Numbered from the stretch's first letter, positions 39,456 to 53,293 are shown. The stretch: 64,000 nucleotides of DNA from Larus michahellis (GCF_964199755.1 NC_133897.1:71914661-71978660); one strand, 5' to 3'. Program-made: numbers and translations. Notes: generated by a model not told the origin, from the sequence alone.

Positions 39456-40056
39456 AAACCAGGATTAATTTCCATAAAACGTTCATGAACCATTACACCT
39501 GCAACCCTGCCCTCAGTAAAAGTAAGGAAAAAAATATCAATGTAATGGGAGCGCAGCTGTCCCTGGGATGTGATTCTGTGTCTACCAGTGGCATGAAATT
39601 GGTAGAATTCACGTTATGTGCTAGCGGCTTGGTTTTCTTGAGGTGTTCTAGTTCCCAGAGGAAATACATATTCTGTTTGATACAAAGGAGTTGGTAGGGT
39701 GATGTTAATTACATTGTGAAAGAGTATCAGAAGCCCTAATGCTTACAGCCTGACTAATGACAGTTTGCTGCTTCTTAAGGTTTAAAAAAACGAAACCAAG
39801 AAAATAAAACCTGCATCTTTCAGGTTGAAAAAACTAAACCTGAGAAACGAAAGAAAGACACTATAGCTTTTCTTGTCAACTTCCTCTTTACTTTGAATTT
39901 ATTCTTTTCTTGTTCGTTGGTTAACTGTACATAAAGGAGTTAATGATGCATATAGTAAGAGGGCCACTGCAGGCAGAATAATGTTGAATAAAAGTTCCTG
40001 CATCACTAAAATCTGTAAGCCGCAATAGTAATTTCAATATCTGAGCCAATGATTTG

Positions 40057-40070
40057 TCATTAATTAATGA
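40057..40070. promoter_or_regulatory. homeodomain-type palindrome
   Basis: TCATTAATTAATGA is a perfect 14-bp palindrome, followed by another ATTA. It contains overlapping TAAT cores of the type bound by homeodomain dimers. The surrounding 100 bp has no repeat signature. Regulatory function is speculative. Confidence 0.2.
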
Positions 40071-40476
40071 TTACTGTCCTAAAACCAGTTGTGCGTATAA
40101 TAAATTTAACCCTTACATTCAATGTTGCTTGCCTTGGGGAAAAAAAATCCTTAACTTGTTTTTTGGTAAAAGTCAATTGGAGAACCAAAGTGAAAAGCGA
40201 ACCTAGAACAAAATTTTTGAAGAGGCAGTAACTTCGGGATTTGGACTGAATTGGAGGACAAGGGAAGAGTTTCAGAAAGGTGGGCTTTGGTTAGGGAAAA
40301 AAAATACAGTTTTGAAATATTATTTATCAATAAAGGAAGTCAGCTGGTACAGTCTATATTTTAAATTTGGAGTCTTCATTTACTCCACTTTTCATCATTT
40401 CAAGATTTATCCGATAAGCACAAAACATAAAATCTGTTTTTATTTGCATAATCTTTATATAAACTTTGTATAATCT

Positions 40477-40500
40477 GTAGACTTTTGTATAAAAGTCTAC
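40477..40500. repeat. inverted repeat, 10-bp arms
   Basis: GTAGACTTTT, four bases, then AAAAGTCTAC. A perfect stem could form. Confidence 0.85.
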
Positions 40501-41068
40501 TAAGGTTGGTTTAGGTATTAGCTCTTCTACAGCTTGTAGAGAGAGTATACTAGAAATCGACTACAGAGAGGCTTTAATATTCAACTCATCTGTAATAACT
40601 AGGGCTGTATTTAGAATTGCAAATCACAGTGGAGACCTGTAATATGGAAGGAAATACAGAGTAGCTGTTTGAAAGAGAATCACATGCAAATAGCCAAATA
40701 CCTCCTTCTGGAGCTTTGGAGCTTGTGCCATTGCCACTGAGAGCTATTCTATTCCATGATGGTGGTGCTCTGCCAGATAAAATTTGAGTAACCCTGGTAG
40801 AAGGAGAAGAGCCCCTGAAAATGTGATAACTATTTTGATGAACAAAACTATTGTTATATTGTTTCGCTTGTTGATTATCTGGAACTGCTAGTAGTACCGT
40901 AGAGAATGACATTTCATATTGCACCCAAACAGTGACAAACTGTTTCATTGCAAACATGGGACAGTTTCATCTAGAAAATAAGATGTTTTAATCCGTAGAA
41001 AGTAAAGTCTGTCCCTATTTGAGAGAAAAAAACCCTCAACCGCAAATAACAGAACGTTCTGTAAACTG

Positions 41069-41093
41069 TTTTTATAACATGATGTTATAAAAA
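41069..41093. repeat. inverted repeat, 12-bp arms with a 1-base spacer
   Basis: TTTTTATAACAT, one G, then ATGTTATAAAAA. The arms match perfectly, making an almost spacer-free 25-bp palindrome. Confidence 0.9.
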
Positions 41094-44000
41094 TATGATC
41101 TTAAAGCATAACTTGGCATCTGGTATGACATGGTTTTCATGTTTCAGTGGCTGTTTGAACAGACAAGACTATTTTCTAGAACTTTGTTGCACTTTAAGCT
41201 GAGGTGGGACGTGGTAGCTTTTGATTACTGGACCGATTCAGAAGTTTCAGGGAACAGTTTTATAACCAGTGGGAAAAACTTCATTGATGTGCATGAAAAC
41301 TAGGGTGGAGGAAAACTAGGAGGATGCCTAAAGGCTACAGGATGGTGATAAAGACCCCACAGAGTTTTATACTGAAGAGCTAAAGAATACGTGACTTAGC
41401 AGGTATCAGCCTGTACAACTTCAATTCTCACTGCCTCAAATTCTCGCGTTGGTTTTGCCCATGTCAACACTGGATAAGACCGTGGTGAGCTGCTAGCGTA
41501 TGTCCTACCCGGCTGTATCTGGATACCCACTGGGCTCTCAGCAAGCAACGCATTTCCCCGCATTTGCAGTAGGGACAGGTAGCGTTTGCAATGCACTTGC
41601 TAAACCTGTGCTGATCAAAGAAGTAGCTGATGGCAGATAAGCGTGTTAGTCTCAGTATATTACTCATTTCATTTTGGCCCCATAACCTAGTTGTGTTCAA
41701 AATGTGGACACCTTGAAAGAGAAAGAGAAGAAGAGAAAGGATTAAGAGAGAGGAGGAGGGACAAAAATTAGAAGGGGCACACAAAGCTTCTGGCACGGAG
41801 GAAATGTGGATTTGTGGTATGGAGTCATGCAGTGCAACACAGATCTGGCATGAAGGAGAAGGGAAAACCACAGCTTAAGCAACATGTGGAAAAATCAACA
41901 GAGGCATTGGTATGGAGAGGGGAGAAAGGGAACAGAACCGGGTACCAGCCTGGTGGGAGAAGCCTGACTTGGTGAAAAAATGATGCAGACATTATTAGGA
42001 GAAGCTAAGCTTTTTGCAAAAAAGATGTGGAATATGGCATGAAAATAAAATAAAAGGAGTGTGGGATGAGCTTACCCGGATGTGAGAGGGGGAGAATGGG
42101 ACACCTTGCATAGGAAGCAGAAAGAAAATTCTGAGCATGTAGGGCACATGAGGGAAATGAGGGCTGCTAGCGTCTGAAAGCAAAGGCGACACACGGGACA
42201 CCTGTGGGGAGATGAACAGATGTGAGAAGCCTTGTCTACCTCAGATGCCACAAGGTGAATGACTCCTGAAAATAGCCACAGAGGTTGTAATGAAAGTGTC
42301 ACATTTTGGATTTGAGGGCTACGGCAGGTGAGTATATGATTAGCTATACCTGATGATACTTTATAAAGAGTCTCCTCAAGCTGTGAAGGAGGCAAGTTGA
42401 GAAGGATCTCAGAGCCTGTCCAAAGTAAGTTCTTCAGTGCTGGTGTACTCAGCTCTCACACCTTAGCTCTCAGGGTGGTATCTATGTCTCTGAGTAAGGG
42501 TCCTAGGACCTTGATACGAAATGTAGGTATCTGGAATACAACTGAAAACCCACACCATGATTAGCAGCATTGTTTTTACACAAATATGCCTTTTTAACAC
42601 AAGATAACTTGAAGGACAATATATTATGATATGTATTTGGACAGTATGTCGTAGACATAACCAGTTTTTTCCAGTTGTGATTCCATGACTTCTGCCATCA
42701 TATCTCCACTTTTTGAAAAGTGTATAGTAAATCTAGTGTTTAATTGAAAGGAAGAAAAACTAATAAAAATAAGCATTACACAAAGTAGCTTGGCACTTAC
42801 AGGGTTAGTGAATTCCATTTTTCCTTTTTAAGGCACTCTCCTCCCAGATAGATTTACATATTCCTAGCTATTGCTCAAATGCTAAATATCATGGTATTAT
42901 TGGTGTGATATTTGCTCAAATAACAAAAAAAGAAATGCAAGATTCTATTACATCTCTATTTTCTATTATGGGAGAAACAGTATTTCTCTCTATTTCTAAG
43001 TATTACATCTGCTAAGTATTTTTGCGTATGATTAATTTGCTGAAGACAATCAAGTCGCTGGATGGATGTAACAAAGTGAGCCTCCATTTAAATGAAGGAG
43101 ATTTTTAAACAAAGTAGGAATAAGTTCTGATTAATTTATACATATTTATTTACAATATCAGTCTATCAGGTTTATAGAGGGTTATAAGATACTGATTTAA
43201 AATACTAGAAATCTGGAAACCTGATTCAGTATATTTAAATGGAAATTCCACACTTTGTTAAGAAAGGAAGCAATTGCTTTCAGGCGACACATTTTTACAT
43301 TGTAAAGGACAGTTCTCTTTGAAAGCAGCTTAGAGGTTTGAAATACTGGAAGTAGCCCCAGAGGACATTAATAGATAACATGCAGATGAACGGGTCAGTT
43401 ATACAAAACAGCTGATTTAATCACAGGGTTTCACAGCTTTATCACTTTGACAGAGTAATAAAGAAGTTTATCATATCCTGTATATGCCATCAGACACTTT
43501 GGTCTTGCTACAAACATGATGTCATCACACTCAAAAGATTTTCTGGGGTTATTATTAGTATATAGTATAGTTACAATGACAGTTCTTTGCTGCAACAGGT
43601 AATCAAAACCGGTATTTTTTCCTCTACCTTCTCCCTATGCCTGTGAGCACATCAGTAACTGATTTAAATATTTCACAGGTCGGTGGAGTTAACAGTATAT
43701 CTGACTTTTGAGAAAAATGTGAAAACACTGCAGTTCATCATGCTTGTAAAATTTTTTATATCATGCAAGCGTTTGCTTATCTGCTGCAAAGTCCAGGAAG
43801 CTGGATATGTAGTGAAGAAGGAATGAAATAGGGCATTACAAATCTCTTGGCAGATAATGCAGTGTTTTACACAGATGTGGCAAGCATTTCGTAGGTATCT
43901 GTGTGGCTGTTTTTTTGACGAGGTGATGAAGTGGCATTTCAAGAACATCGTTGGTGAATGCTACAGAACTGCAATTGTACATACCCATCTGTGCCCTTTT

Positions 44001-46630
44001 ACAGGCATCATTACAAACCAGGATTATACACATGCTTCCTGAGATTGGCCATCCAAGCAGGATAACCAAAAGAGAATACCTTGCTAATTTTCCTCTGCAC
44101 ACCTGCAATATTATGCCTACAAAATGAAACATGCAGCATCTTATTCAAAATACGTGTTGAAAACCAGGTCCTCTATTACAGTGAAAACTGACAGACTCTG
44201 GAAACGTTGCTAGCAATGTGCAGCTGGTGCAATCAACTGGAAAATTTTCTAGAAGCAGTACCGAAAATGCCATCATTTTTTTGCCCCTGTCTAAGCAGCA
44301 TTAAAGTGTTTGCCTGACAAGCCTCTGATAAGGCTACGCAGCGTGTTGTTGCCACCTAGAGTCAGTTCATCAAAATAGAAATTCTGCATGTCTTTTTTCC
44401 TCTCCACTTAACAGCAAAAGGAATCCTCCGACATACCCAGACATCCGCCATCCTCACACTTAGCGTCAGTTTTTTCCCTAGAAAAAAAAACAAATGTGCA
44501 TTTCCAGCAAGTTTACTACCTACACGTGAGTTTCTGGAGAATGCAAGGCAGCCTGTAGCTTTACTTTCATCAGGTTCTGCAGAGGGTGCACTTGCACCCA
44601 TCAGTGATCTTGACCTAGTGATCTTGGCCTTTGATGGTGGAAGCACAGCTCTGGCCTCTTCAACGAAACCAACTAACTCGGGAGCGGCCAGTGCAAGCGG
44701 CGCAGTGCCAAGGCTGAGCGTGTGGCTGCTGGGGTGCTCTGCTGGTGGATAATCTGGATCTGGGGCCTCCACCCATCTCCCCTTCTCTTTATTCAAATCA
44801 CGCGGTTCACATATCGCTGCTTTTGGTCACAGAGATTTGGATACGCAGCACACAGGGCCAGGAAGGAAATGAAGTGTGGAAATGAAAACTGGTGGAAAAT
44901 AAAATCCCAGTGAAGATTCAACAACCAGTGTGGATTCACAACTCTTCCTTTGTGTAGATGGAGCATCCACTTCTATGCTGGGCAATAAAATACTTACTTC
45001 TGAAAGAAAATCAATTTATCCACTTCTATATTTTTTCACATTTTATACTGAGAGTAACTGAAAGCCAGAAACTGAACAGAATTTAGACTAAGATCCCAAT
45101 ATTGTTCTCACTGCTCTATCTCGCATCAATTTTTAATAAAAATTTAGAAATTATTTATACTCAGATATCATCTTGGGGAATCCTAGAGCAACGGCAACTA
45201 GTGAAATCTTCAGAAAAGAGAAAAAAATAATCTCTGTAATATTCATTCTGAACTGCAACCGTTCCTAAAGCGGAGAATAAAGGAGATTAGAGATACTTAG
45301 GCTCTTTTCACTGGCTGCCTGGGCCCTCTCAACTCCCATCTCTATGAGATAAAGAGCCCCAAACACGAGCTTTTGTTATGTATAACTGTTTGACCAGACA
45401 TTTCATAAAGATAACTCCTTGATTCAAAACTTTAGAAAGGTAAAATATCAAGACAGATAAGTAACGAGGGTGAAGTGGTGGTTGAAAAAGTTAGGAAGTC
45501 ATCTCAGGAGAAATTCAGATCTTCCAAACACGTGGGAAAAATATTACAGATCTGTATTCAGAAACTGTATATGAAAGGAGAAAACCAAGGGCTTCTGAAA
45601 AATATCAGTTCCATCAGTTTCTTCAGGCTGAATATGCTTTTCAGAGCAGATCTAGAATTCTGCTAGAAGAGATTTCCCTCTAGGATCACTTGTTTTTGAC
45701 ATTTATCATTCAGAGCCATCAAGAATAATTTATAATATAAACGTTCTGCTTCGGCTGTCAGTAGGAAATGTCTCAGTCTTCATGGCATATGTAGCTATGT
45801 ACCAAAATGTCTGTGGTATTTTTATATTCATATAATTCTGCTTTTTCGCTGAGGGAAGTTGCCATTTTGGTTGGCCACTTTAGATAGTTAGGAGACAAAT
45901 GCTCTGTTCCCTCCTAGAGACATGGCCAGGCTCCCTGTGACTTGTTATTCCCCACCTTCCTTTAAGAAAATCACTCAAACTGACCAGCTAACAGTTGCTC
46001 TCTTTTTGGATGAATAGCACTAAAAAGCTCTTCCTGAGAAAAAGTATTACTTTCTCCCTTCATCCCCCCCAAAACTGCCCAATCACTTTCTGAAAATGAA
46101 AATACTGGAGTTTTAGACTAAGATACATTTAGAGAATTATCTGTAAGTAGAGATCATCACAAACAGATGACACATCCACTGCTTGTTTGGGTGGCTTTGA
46201 CATTTTGAACACTCATGCAACATTGATTTCTCTTCTGCTTTTGTAATACATAGTCTAAACTGTAATACCCGGAGGTATCAGAGGGTGAGGAGGGAACACA
46301 ATGAGCTTTTCAGTAATTCCTCCTATCCATACACGGTGACAGATCACAGCTTTTATTTCACCAGCCTGGTTTTACTATGCTGCTTAGGGCCAGCATGGAG
46401 AGTTTTGAAGAGATGATTTTCCCTGACATAATTGGCACAACTCTCTGAGGTAACCGAGCCTCCCATGAAAGAAACAGAGTGCTTGTCCTGGGCACAAACA
46501 CCATCATTTTAAAGCCAATGGCAGTGAGATTAGTTAAACGAGGTGCTTTACAATAAGAGTACAGTGACCCATAGATATGGCAAAGCCATTTCAGACTTTA
46601 ACTGGAAAGAAGCTTAAGTCTTGCGAGAAA

Positions 46631-46690
46631 CACTTCTCAGAAGTATTTCTTCTCAGAAGGGCAGAGAAACTTCTGAGAAACTTCTCAGGA
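46631..46690. repeat. cluster of CTTCTCAG / GAGAAACTTCT repeats
   Basis: CTTCTCAGAAG-like blocks recur near 46632, 46649 and 46681. A perfect 11-bp tandem duplication, GAGAAACTTCT, spans 46664-46685. Each duplicated unit contains GAAnnTTC, the pairing seen in heat-shock elements, but full three-unit spacing is not met. Confidence 0.6.
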
Positions 46691-48200
46691 GTGCAGAACT
46701 GTAGGCATGGCTGGTAGTGGAAACCACTCGAGTTGTAATTCTGCCATGAAAGCTGCCAGACCAATTTATTGGAAGACTTGGAATTTTCCAAATTAAATAG
46801 TGCTGTAGGTAGAAAATCAGATGCTATCCTCTGCAGGCCACCAAAGCAAAAAAATTCAAAAAGTATATTTCAGTAGTTTGGAAAAGTTTAAAGAAAAATA
46901 AATAAAAAATAATTTATTTACAGTCTACTTTATAAGCCTTCATTACCAAAATTGGGAAACCCTGGAGCAGTTTGTTGCTGGCTCACTTGCTGAGAAAGAC
47001 TGACCTTTGGCTCAGGTGTGCTCTCTAGAGTGTGTTTAATCTGCCTCATAGGAAACATTCAAGCAGCATCTGTTCTTTTTCAAAAATATATGAACAAGTA
47101 AACCAAAGCTCAAATCAATATAATATGTAGATCTCATTACATTTTAAATAGTCCTGAGGAGAAATTGCTCACAAATGTTTATATCTAAAGCTTGAACTTC
47201 CCTGAGAAACAAATACTCACCTAAAGCTTTTGAGCTATTGAGAAGCTCAGCATCAGTAAGAGCAGCAACCTCCGCTCCTTCAAGTCTCAAGGTACAAGAA
47301 GGAAAAGGCCAACATGAGGACTGGACAGAGTGGAAGGGGGGCTTAATTTATAAAATGGGGAGAAGGAAGATGGTAAATGCAGCTTTAAAAGATCTGGAAT
47401 CAAATGTGCAAAGCAAAACCTTTAATCTCTGAAAAATATTTATCCAATCCCACCTGCCGAGTCCTGACGTTGCAACCATTCCTTCCCAGAGAAGACCATC
47501 AATGCATGGAGTCTAAGCAATGGCCACTTCTTTCTGAACTCCTTTAGCTTCTCAGGCTGTTAGGGAGGCAGACTTGTGTAGAAATGAAACATTATCCTCA
47601 TACTAGTAGCTATCCGGTGGATGTTAACACAATTTAAAAATCTATGTTGCTATAAACTTGAGTGCTTTCTAATACAATAATGCTTTGTGTCTGTCTCTGT
47701 CAACATCTGTACAACCAGCTAGCTGTTCCTAATAACTTTTGAATCCATCAGGCAATTTAAGCTAAGATTAATAGAGGAAGAGTGGTTTCAAAAATATTAA
47801 ATTCCTACTAGTTTTGCAGGAATAAGTGACTAAGGAGGGGAAAAATAATGCATTAATGCTCCCCATGGAAGGGAACAGGTAGGAGCTCACCCTTTATTAA
47901 ATGGTTGATTATCTAACTGAGCAAGAGCCATTAGTTGTGATTCTCATGGGACTACTTGCCATTTATTAGCAACTCCTCCTAGCATGCGCAGGGATCGCTG
48001 TAGTCAGAGCTAAACCAAATCTCCAAAAGCGGTGCAAAGCTGGCACCAAGTATAAGGCTGGCAGCGGTAATTTGTACTGTGGTTATCAGAGCACATGACC
48101 AAGGTAACAGTAATAAATCTTTATTACAGTGGATTAAGCTTAGTTTTGCAACTCATTTGCTGGAGCAAGTTTTTATCTGTAGTTCCTTAATGTGAGCAGA

Positions 48201-48660
48201 GATGATCAAAAGTGTTGGTCTTGGTCAATGACATTGTCAATGCGCTGAGGGCATCACCTTCCCCGCCTGTCCCTGCTCCAGCTGCCCTGGGGCTCCCCCT
48301 ACACTGTCCAGATCCCAGGACCCCATTTCAACCCCCTGGGGCTGTAAATCCTTGCCCCAGTGATGCTGCAGCAGGGCTGGTCTCCAGCTCCCACAGCCCT
48401 GCCCTGCCTGGCCATGGGCCCATCGCCATCCCCATGGAGGTGCTGGATGCCTGGGGCTGGGGCTATGACTGCCTCTGCCCAGGCTACCCTGGCCAGGGTG
48501 GTGGGACGGGCCCCGGCTGCCAGGCCCTACCCTGTTACCCTGGGATTTCTCCCCAGCTCTCACTGCCCCCTGTTATAAAACTACCAGTGCTCTTCTCTGA
48601 ATCATGTCAAGGGATTACCCCCTGCCTGTGCTACTCAGTCAGGCACTCGGCTCCCTAGAG
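48201..48660. other. GC-rich block of unknown origin
   Basis: About 450 bp of CCC/GGG-rich sequence with few CpG and rich in CCTGG and CCAG motifs, with abrupt edges in an AT-rich setting. A TATAAAA motif lies near its right side (about 48573), followed within 30 bp by an ATG context. It may be a decayed LTR, a minisatellite-derived block or an unrecognised repeat. An open frame at 48212-48658 (148 codons) is Pro/Ala/Gly-rich and looks compositional rather than coding. Confidence 0.45.
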
Positions 48661-51600
48661 GAAAGACAACCAAAGAACAAGCTTACAGGGCTTTTGTAAA
48701 CCTTCTCCAATGCCTTCTGCAACCTAAGGCAACAAAGGCATTTCTGAAAAGCAGAGAGAATGAGGTCTAAAGACAAACAAATTGGCTAAAATAGTATCAA
48801 GGCTCTCCTGATGCTCTCTTGGCAACTCTTGGTGCTTGTCAGGTTTGACTGTGATGGCTCAGGAGCCTTCTGACCTCAGCAGGTCACCTATTCAACTAAA
48901 CCTGGTAGAAATCAAGAAGGAGATCCCTTGGCCACCACAGTCCACATCCTAGTAAACTGAATTAGCCACAGTTGCCTCAGTTTATGTCAATATATCAGTC
49001 TGGTGCCTATGGTGTGGGCACACTGCTATTTCTGACAAGTCAGTGATGGGGCAATAATCCATGGCAATGGGTGGACAACTTGGGCCAGTAGCTTCTTAAA
49101 ATCAGCTCAGCGTGAACCCCCAGAGCTTGAGAGCCAGGGCCCTAAGGGCATAGGTCAGTTTAGTATCTTCACATATTTGTCACTCCTTCCTCTTTTAAAA
49201 GGCCAACAAGTTGTCTCTGCCGTCTAGTTCCATTACATTTAGAAGAGTTATATTTGTCACAGCTCTAGCAAAAACTTTCTATTTTTCATTTCTCCATTTC
49301 TCACTGCTCGTCCTCCCACCATGCGTCACCTGTTTCCTCAGCCTCCCCCTCAAGAAACAGTGGTTCCCCTTTCCATCTCTTATGTGCATCAGCATGGTTA
49401 CTAATTTTTTTGCTGATGACAGCTCGTAGGCAGAGCCCTGGGCTGAAGGAAAGAGGGAGGTTGTGGGAGATGAGGTCTGGGAGAGACTAGTATCCTACTG
49501 TTTTGAAGAAAGTGGTTCCCAGGAACTTTAGTGGAGCTCAGATGAGCATGCTCCCTTGTCTAGGTGTCCTGGTCCCTCATCTCCAGGCAGACTGGGCTCT
49601 ATCCTAGGCTACCTCTCATGAAGCTGCTGTTCCAGTGGTGACTACACACCTGGTGCTTCACAGTCCTTGCTGGGTGTTGCTGCTCTTTGTTTTGCTCTTG
49701 CCTCCTGGGTCTTGTTGTCTTCCATGGGTGTGGAGCTCTCAGGTGGTAGGTCTTTGCTTTGAAAGCTAAAGGAGAATGAAGAACTGACTGTCAACGTACA
49801 GAAGAAATGTAAGCAAAAAGACTGAACATATTTCAACCCCAACAGTGCTTCTAGTATAAGGTCTCTTGTTTCCAAGTCTCCATTCCTGACTCCTGAGGAA
49901 TGTCTGTTCAGGGCAGTTGAACTGAAACATTTGTAAAAAGTCCTTCCAATCTAAAGAAAGGAAGATCCAAAGTTTACCTGAGGGCAAAGCAATCTAACAG
50001 TATATAATTACCAATGGCCATTTCTTTCAGCTTCCCTTATACTGTGCTATTTGTTCTCATTTTCCCCTCTCTGGATGTGAGTTGCAAGAAGAAAGAAAGA
50101 CCAGTCTCACAGCAGGATCACAGCAGATCCGAACAGGCAGCACTTGGGAGTACCTGGAGCCTGGTGATGTAAAAGGAGATCTGCCAGAGGGGGAGTTTGC
50201 TTATGATTAGGAGGGGTCTTCTGATGGACTCTATCTCCAGCTCCAGGCACAGATCCCTGAAGAACAAGCCATTCAGATTCCTAAATGAAGGAGACGGGCA
50301 AACTAAAGCAGCAGCTGGCTATTTAAATAGTGAGGGGGCAAGGAGTCCTCAGTTTTCCCCACTGAGCACTGTAAATCACTACCTGCTCAGTTCATGGGTA
50401 ACAAACGTGTATCCAGTGCAATTAGCCCAACACCTTAGTCCTTGAGGCCATGACACCTGAACTAAAAGACTTCAGGGTAACAGACAAACACACTGACAGT
50501 TCCTTTAGGATTATCACTGAGCAGTCCTATCTCCAGGCTTGCATAGCTCACATGCTGCTAAGGTGGGAGAAGGCTTTGTGGCTGGACGTCTCATCCTGGG
50601 GAGGGCAGAAGGGATCTCACAGCTTGAGCCAACATATGCTTTTGCACTGAGATTACAGTTCAGATCCCAGTTTTAAGGAAGATACAGTGGTAGAGGGACA
50701 CTGATGCTATATCAGGTGTACTTCCATGTGGTTTTGTGATACCAGAAAGCACTGCATGCTGATTAGACTGCTGGATGCAATATCTGCTTCCTGGATGGTG
50801 TGGATTATATGGACAGGTTCTTGGGGAAGGTTTGAGGGACGCTTTGGACACAGTGTATGGAACAATGACCTCAGGAAGGGAGGAGAGGGCTTCTGAAGGC
50901 AAAATGCATGCGGTCAGATGGTAAGCTGGAGGCCAGGAGCTCCGCTGCAGCTTCAGCTGGAATGCCTCCAATACCATGAGTAGAGCTGAGCTGGGAGAAA
51001 CAGAGACAAATTCTCAATGAGTGGCTAGGAAATGCTTGAAGACAAAGGATTTGAACTTGTTAGAAAATGGGAAAACTTTCAGAATGTATGTAGTCAGATT
51101 CAGGTAAACTAAAACGAAATCAGTGATGGCAGTTTAAAAGGTGTCAGGAGATTTTTTTAAACTGAAGAAAGGGACAATCATGCTAAAACGTGATTTAAGA
51201 TGGCACATATTCAGAGAGAGAAGTCAGGAAAACTTTATCCTGCAGTGAATAACAATAATTTGGTGAAACTTAAATAGAAAGAAGGAAGAATAATCAAACA
51301 AAAAGAATCCCATACGATACAGAAGAAAAAAAATAGATGTTTCTTTATGAGTGGTAGAAGATGGAGCATAAGATGGGGAAGCAAAAATGCCTGACTTTAA
51401 ACAGGGATAGTCTCATAATACACCTAGCAGAAATGTGATGGGAAGAAGGCGATTGATCAGAAGCCTGATCAGAGTAGAAAGTATGAAAAAAAGACAGAGG
51501 AGGCAAAAGCAGTAGAGAAGTGGTAACGTATTAGAGAAAGCTTTGTGCCAAATCAAAGTAACAAGCTAATTGTATTTAAAAACAGCACAGAACCTGTACA

Positions 51601-52059
51601 GCCTGACATTCCTAGCCTAAGTCAGCAACGTGCCCTATCAGGGTTAGATCAAATGTCTGTATCTATTACATGCTGAGGGAGACCAGAGTTGCTGAGAGGG
51701 CCAGGAATGCAACAGTTACAGGAGATACCAATTTCCCACCTGCATATTGGGCAAATGTCACATCAGGGATTGATGCTGCAGAAAAAGAAAATCGTGTTGC
51801 TGCATGAAAGAGCCAACAAAGAAGAAGAAACTTTTATATAGACCTGAGCAACACACAGAACCTGGTTCAAAATGCCCCTGTTCAACGTTGTTGCCTAGGG
51901 AACAAAAGCCAAAAAAACCCCAACTACAATGGAATTACATAGGAACAAGGAACCTTGTTAGAAAGAAACTAAAATGGATGCCTGAAGGCTAAAATGTTTG
52001 CATGGTGACTATTTAAACACAACGTGTAGGAGTATATTTGCTCTAAGCCTCTGTGTATG

Positions 52060-52560
52060 GACAAAGACTTTGGAAAGACCAAAAAGAAAGCTGACATGGC
52101 TAACAGCAGGATAAAGGAATTTATTAGAAGCAGAAGACTTTCTTCAGAAAATAGAAGTTGTGTCCAAGAGTGGAAAATAGAAAGGATCATAAACTCTGGC
52201 AAGTTAAATGAAAACCACAACAAGGTCAACCATATAGAATCCCAGCAATAATTTCCAAAGACTTAAAGGTCCATCAGTAACGGCTCTGAAAGAAATTAAG
52301 GCACCATGGGACAAGAGAAAAAGTCTTCATGTGAATAACCTATTAAAAGAGGAGGATAAATGGCCAGCGTTCACATTTAAGGGAGGTCTCCAGTGGTGTC
52401 TGAGGGGGTTTTGTTCCTGGGCTCCTGCTGTTGAACCTATTTATAAATTAACTGGAAAAGGGGGCATATGGTGAGAAGACAATTTGGTGAAAGCACAAAG
52501 TTATTACACATAGTAGAGGCGAGTTGCATTAACTCTTTTCAGGCTGGAAAACATTCTGTT
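52060..52560 (+). mobile_element. ancient CR1 LINE relic, RT core region
   Basis: Blocks such as 'gataaaggaatttattagaa', 'ggaggtctccagtggtgtct', the 'cctgggctcctgctgttgaa' block followed by 'cctatttataaatta', and 'aattt-ggtgaaagcacaaagttatta' are collinear with CR1 ORF2 around the segment encoding 'GVPQGSVLGPLLF...INDL'. The frame is destroyed. Orientation is plus. Confidence 0.65.
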
Positions 52561-53247
52561 GAAGTGACAGTATATGCTTGCACTAATTTTATGCTCTTTG
52601 AAAGACCTGGGGAAAGCCGAATGATCACAGGGGACAACAAAGGAGAGAAGAGAGGAAGATCAAGGTCAAAGGGTCAGAAATGTACAGATAGGGAACCAGA
52701 GGGGGATGCAGGGCATGCCACCCTGAAGGCAACTGAAGAGCTAGTGGACAGTGTCCAGTGGTGCTGTGCTGGGAGACCCAAAAGGAAAAGGGAATGGATA
52801 TAGGCCCCACAGTCACCCACACCGCGTCACAAGGTTGTTCCTCTTTCTGCTGCTGGGGATGGTGGGGGAAGTTGATCAGGAAGTCCCATGACTCAGTGGG
52901 ACTTCAGATGGGGAAGGTATGTAAAAAAAACACCCCACAACAAGAGGTCTTGGAGGCACAAGGAGAGTGGCTGCAGCCTGGCACAGTGTGCATGGTTGGG
53001 TCCCCAGACGGTGCACAATGATCAGGGCACCTTGTGAGACCCGCTGCTAGCACAGGCTGCTCCCTGGGACCAGCTAGGAGTATAAGGTGACCTACTGGCA
53101 ACCTTCATTCTCTTCCAATGTAGGAAGTCCCATAGCATACGTGTCTAGGGAGGATATACAGGCAAGAGAAAAGAGAGGTGAGCACCAGGAGGAGTAAGTA
53201 TCTCTACAGCATGACTTGAGGGCACACCATCTGAACATTAGATCTCT

Positions 53248-53293
53248 GAGTGCCTGGCTGAGTGTGCCTGGCCGAGTGCCTGGCTGAGTGTGG
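53248..53293. repeat. short minisatellite, 12-14 bp units
   Basis: GAGTGCCTGGCT, GAGTGTGCCTGGCC, GAGTGCCTGGCT and a partial GAGTGTGG follow in tandem. Confidence 0.85.

Larger units (their letters stand above)
33191..48200. other. intergenic DNA between the RNF182 CpG island and CD83, first part
   Basis: The first 200-800 bp past the island keep moderate GC, then the sequence becomes AT-rich. It holds an ancient SINE-like relic (36020-36150), a long CR1 relic (37450-38195), a short TTTA microsatellite and several inverted repeats. I see no coding exon with family similarity. Open frames such as 33546-34016 (156 codons) and 44362-44796 (144 codons) have no recognisable domains or supporting signals. 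Confidence 0.6.

Noticed and set aside
44362-44796. 144-codon open frame on the minus strand
   Set aside because: Low-complexity Ala/Pro/Ser start and no family resemblance; consistent with chance.
48212-48658. 148-codon Pro/Ala/Gly-rich open frame
   Set aside because: It is confined to a GC-rich block with open frames on both strands, so it reflects composition.
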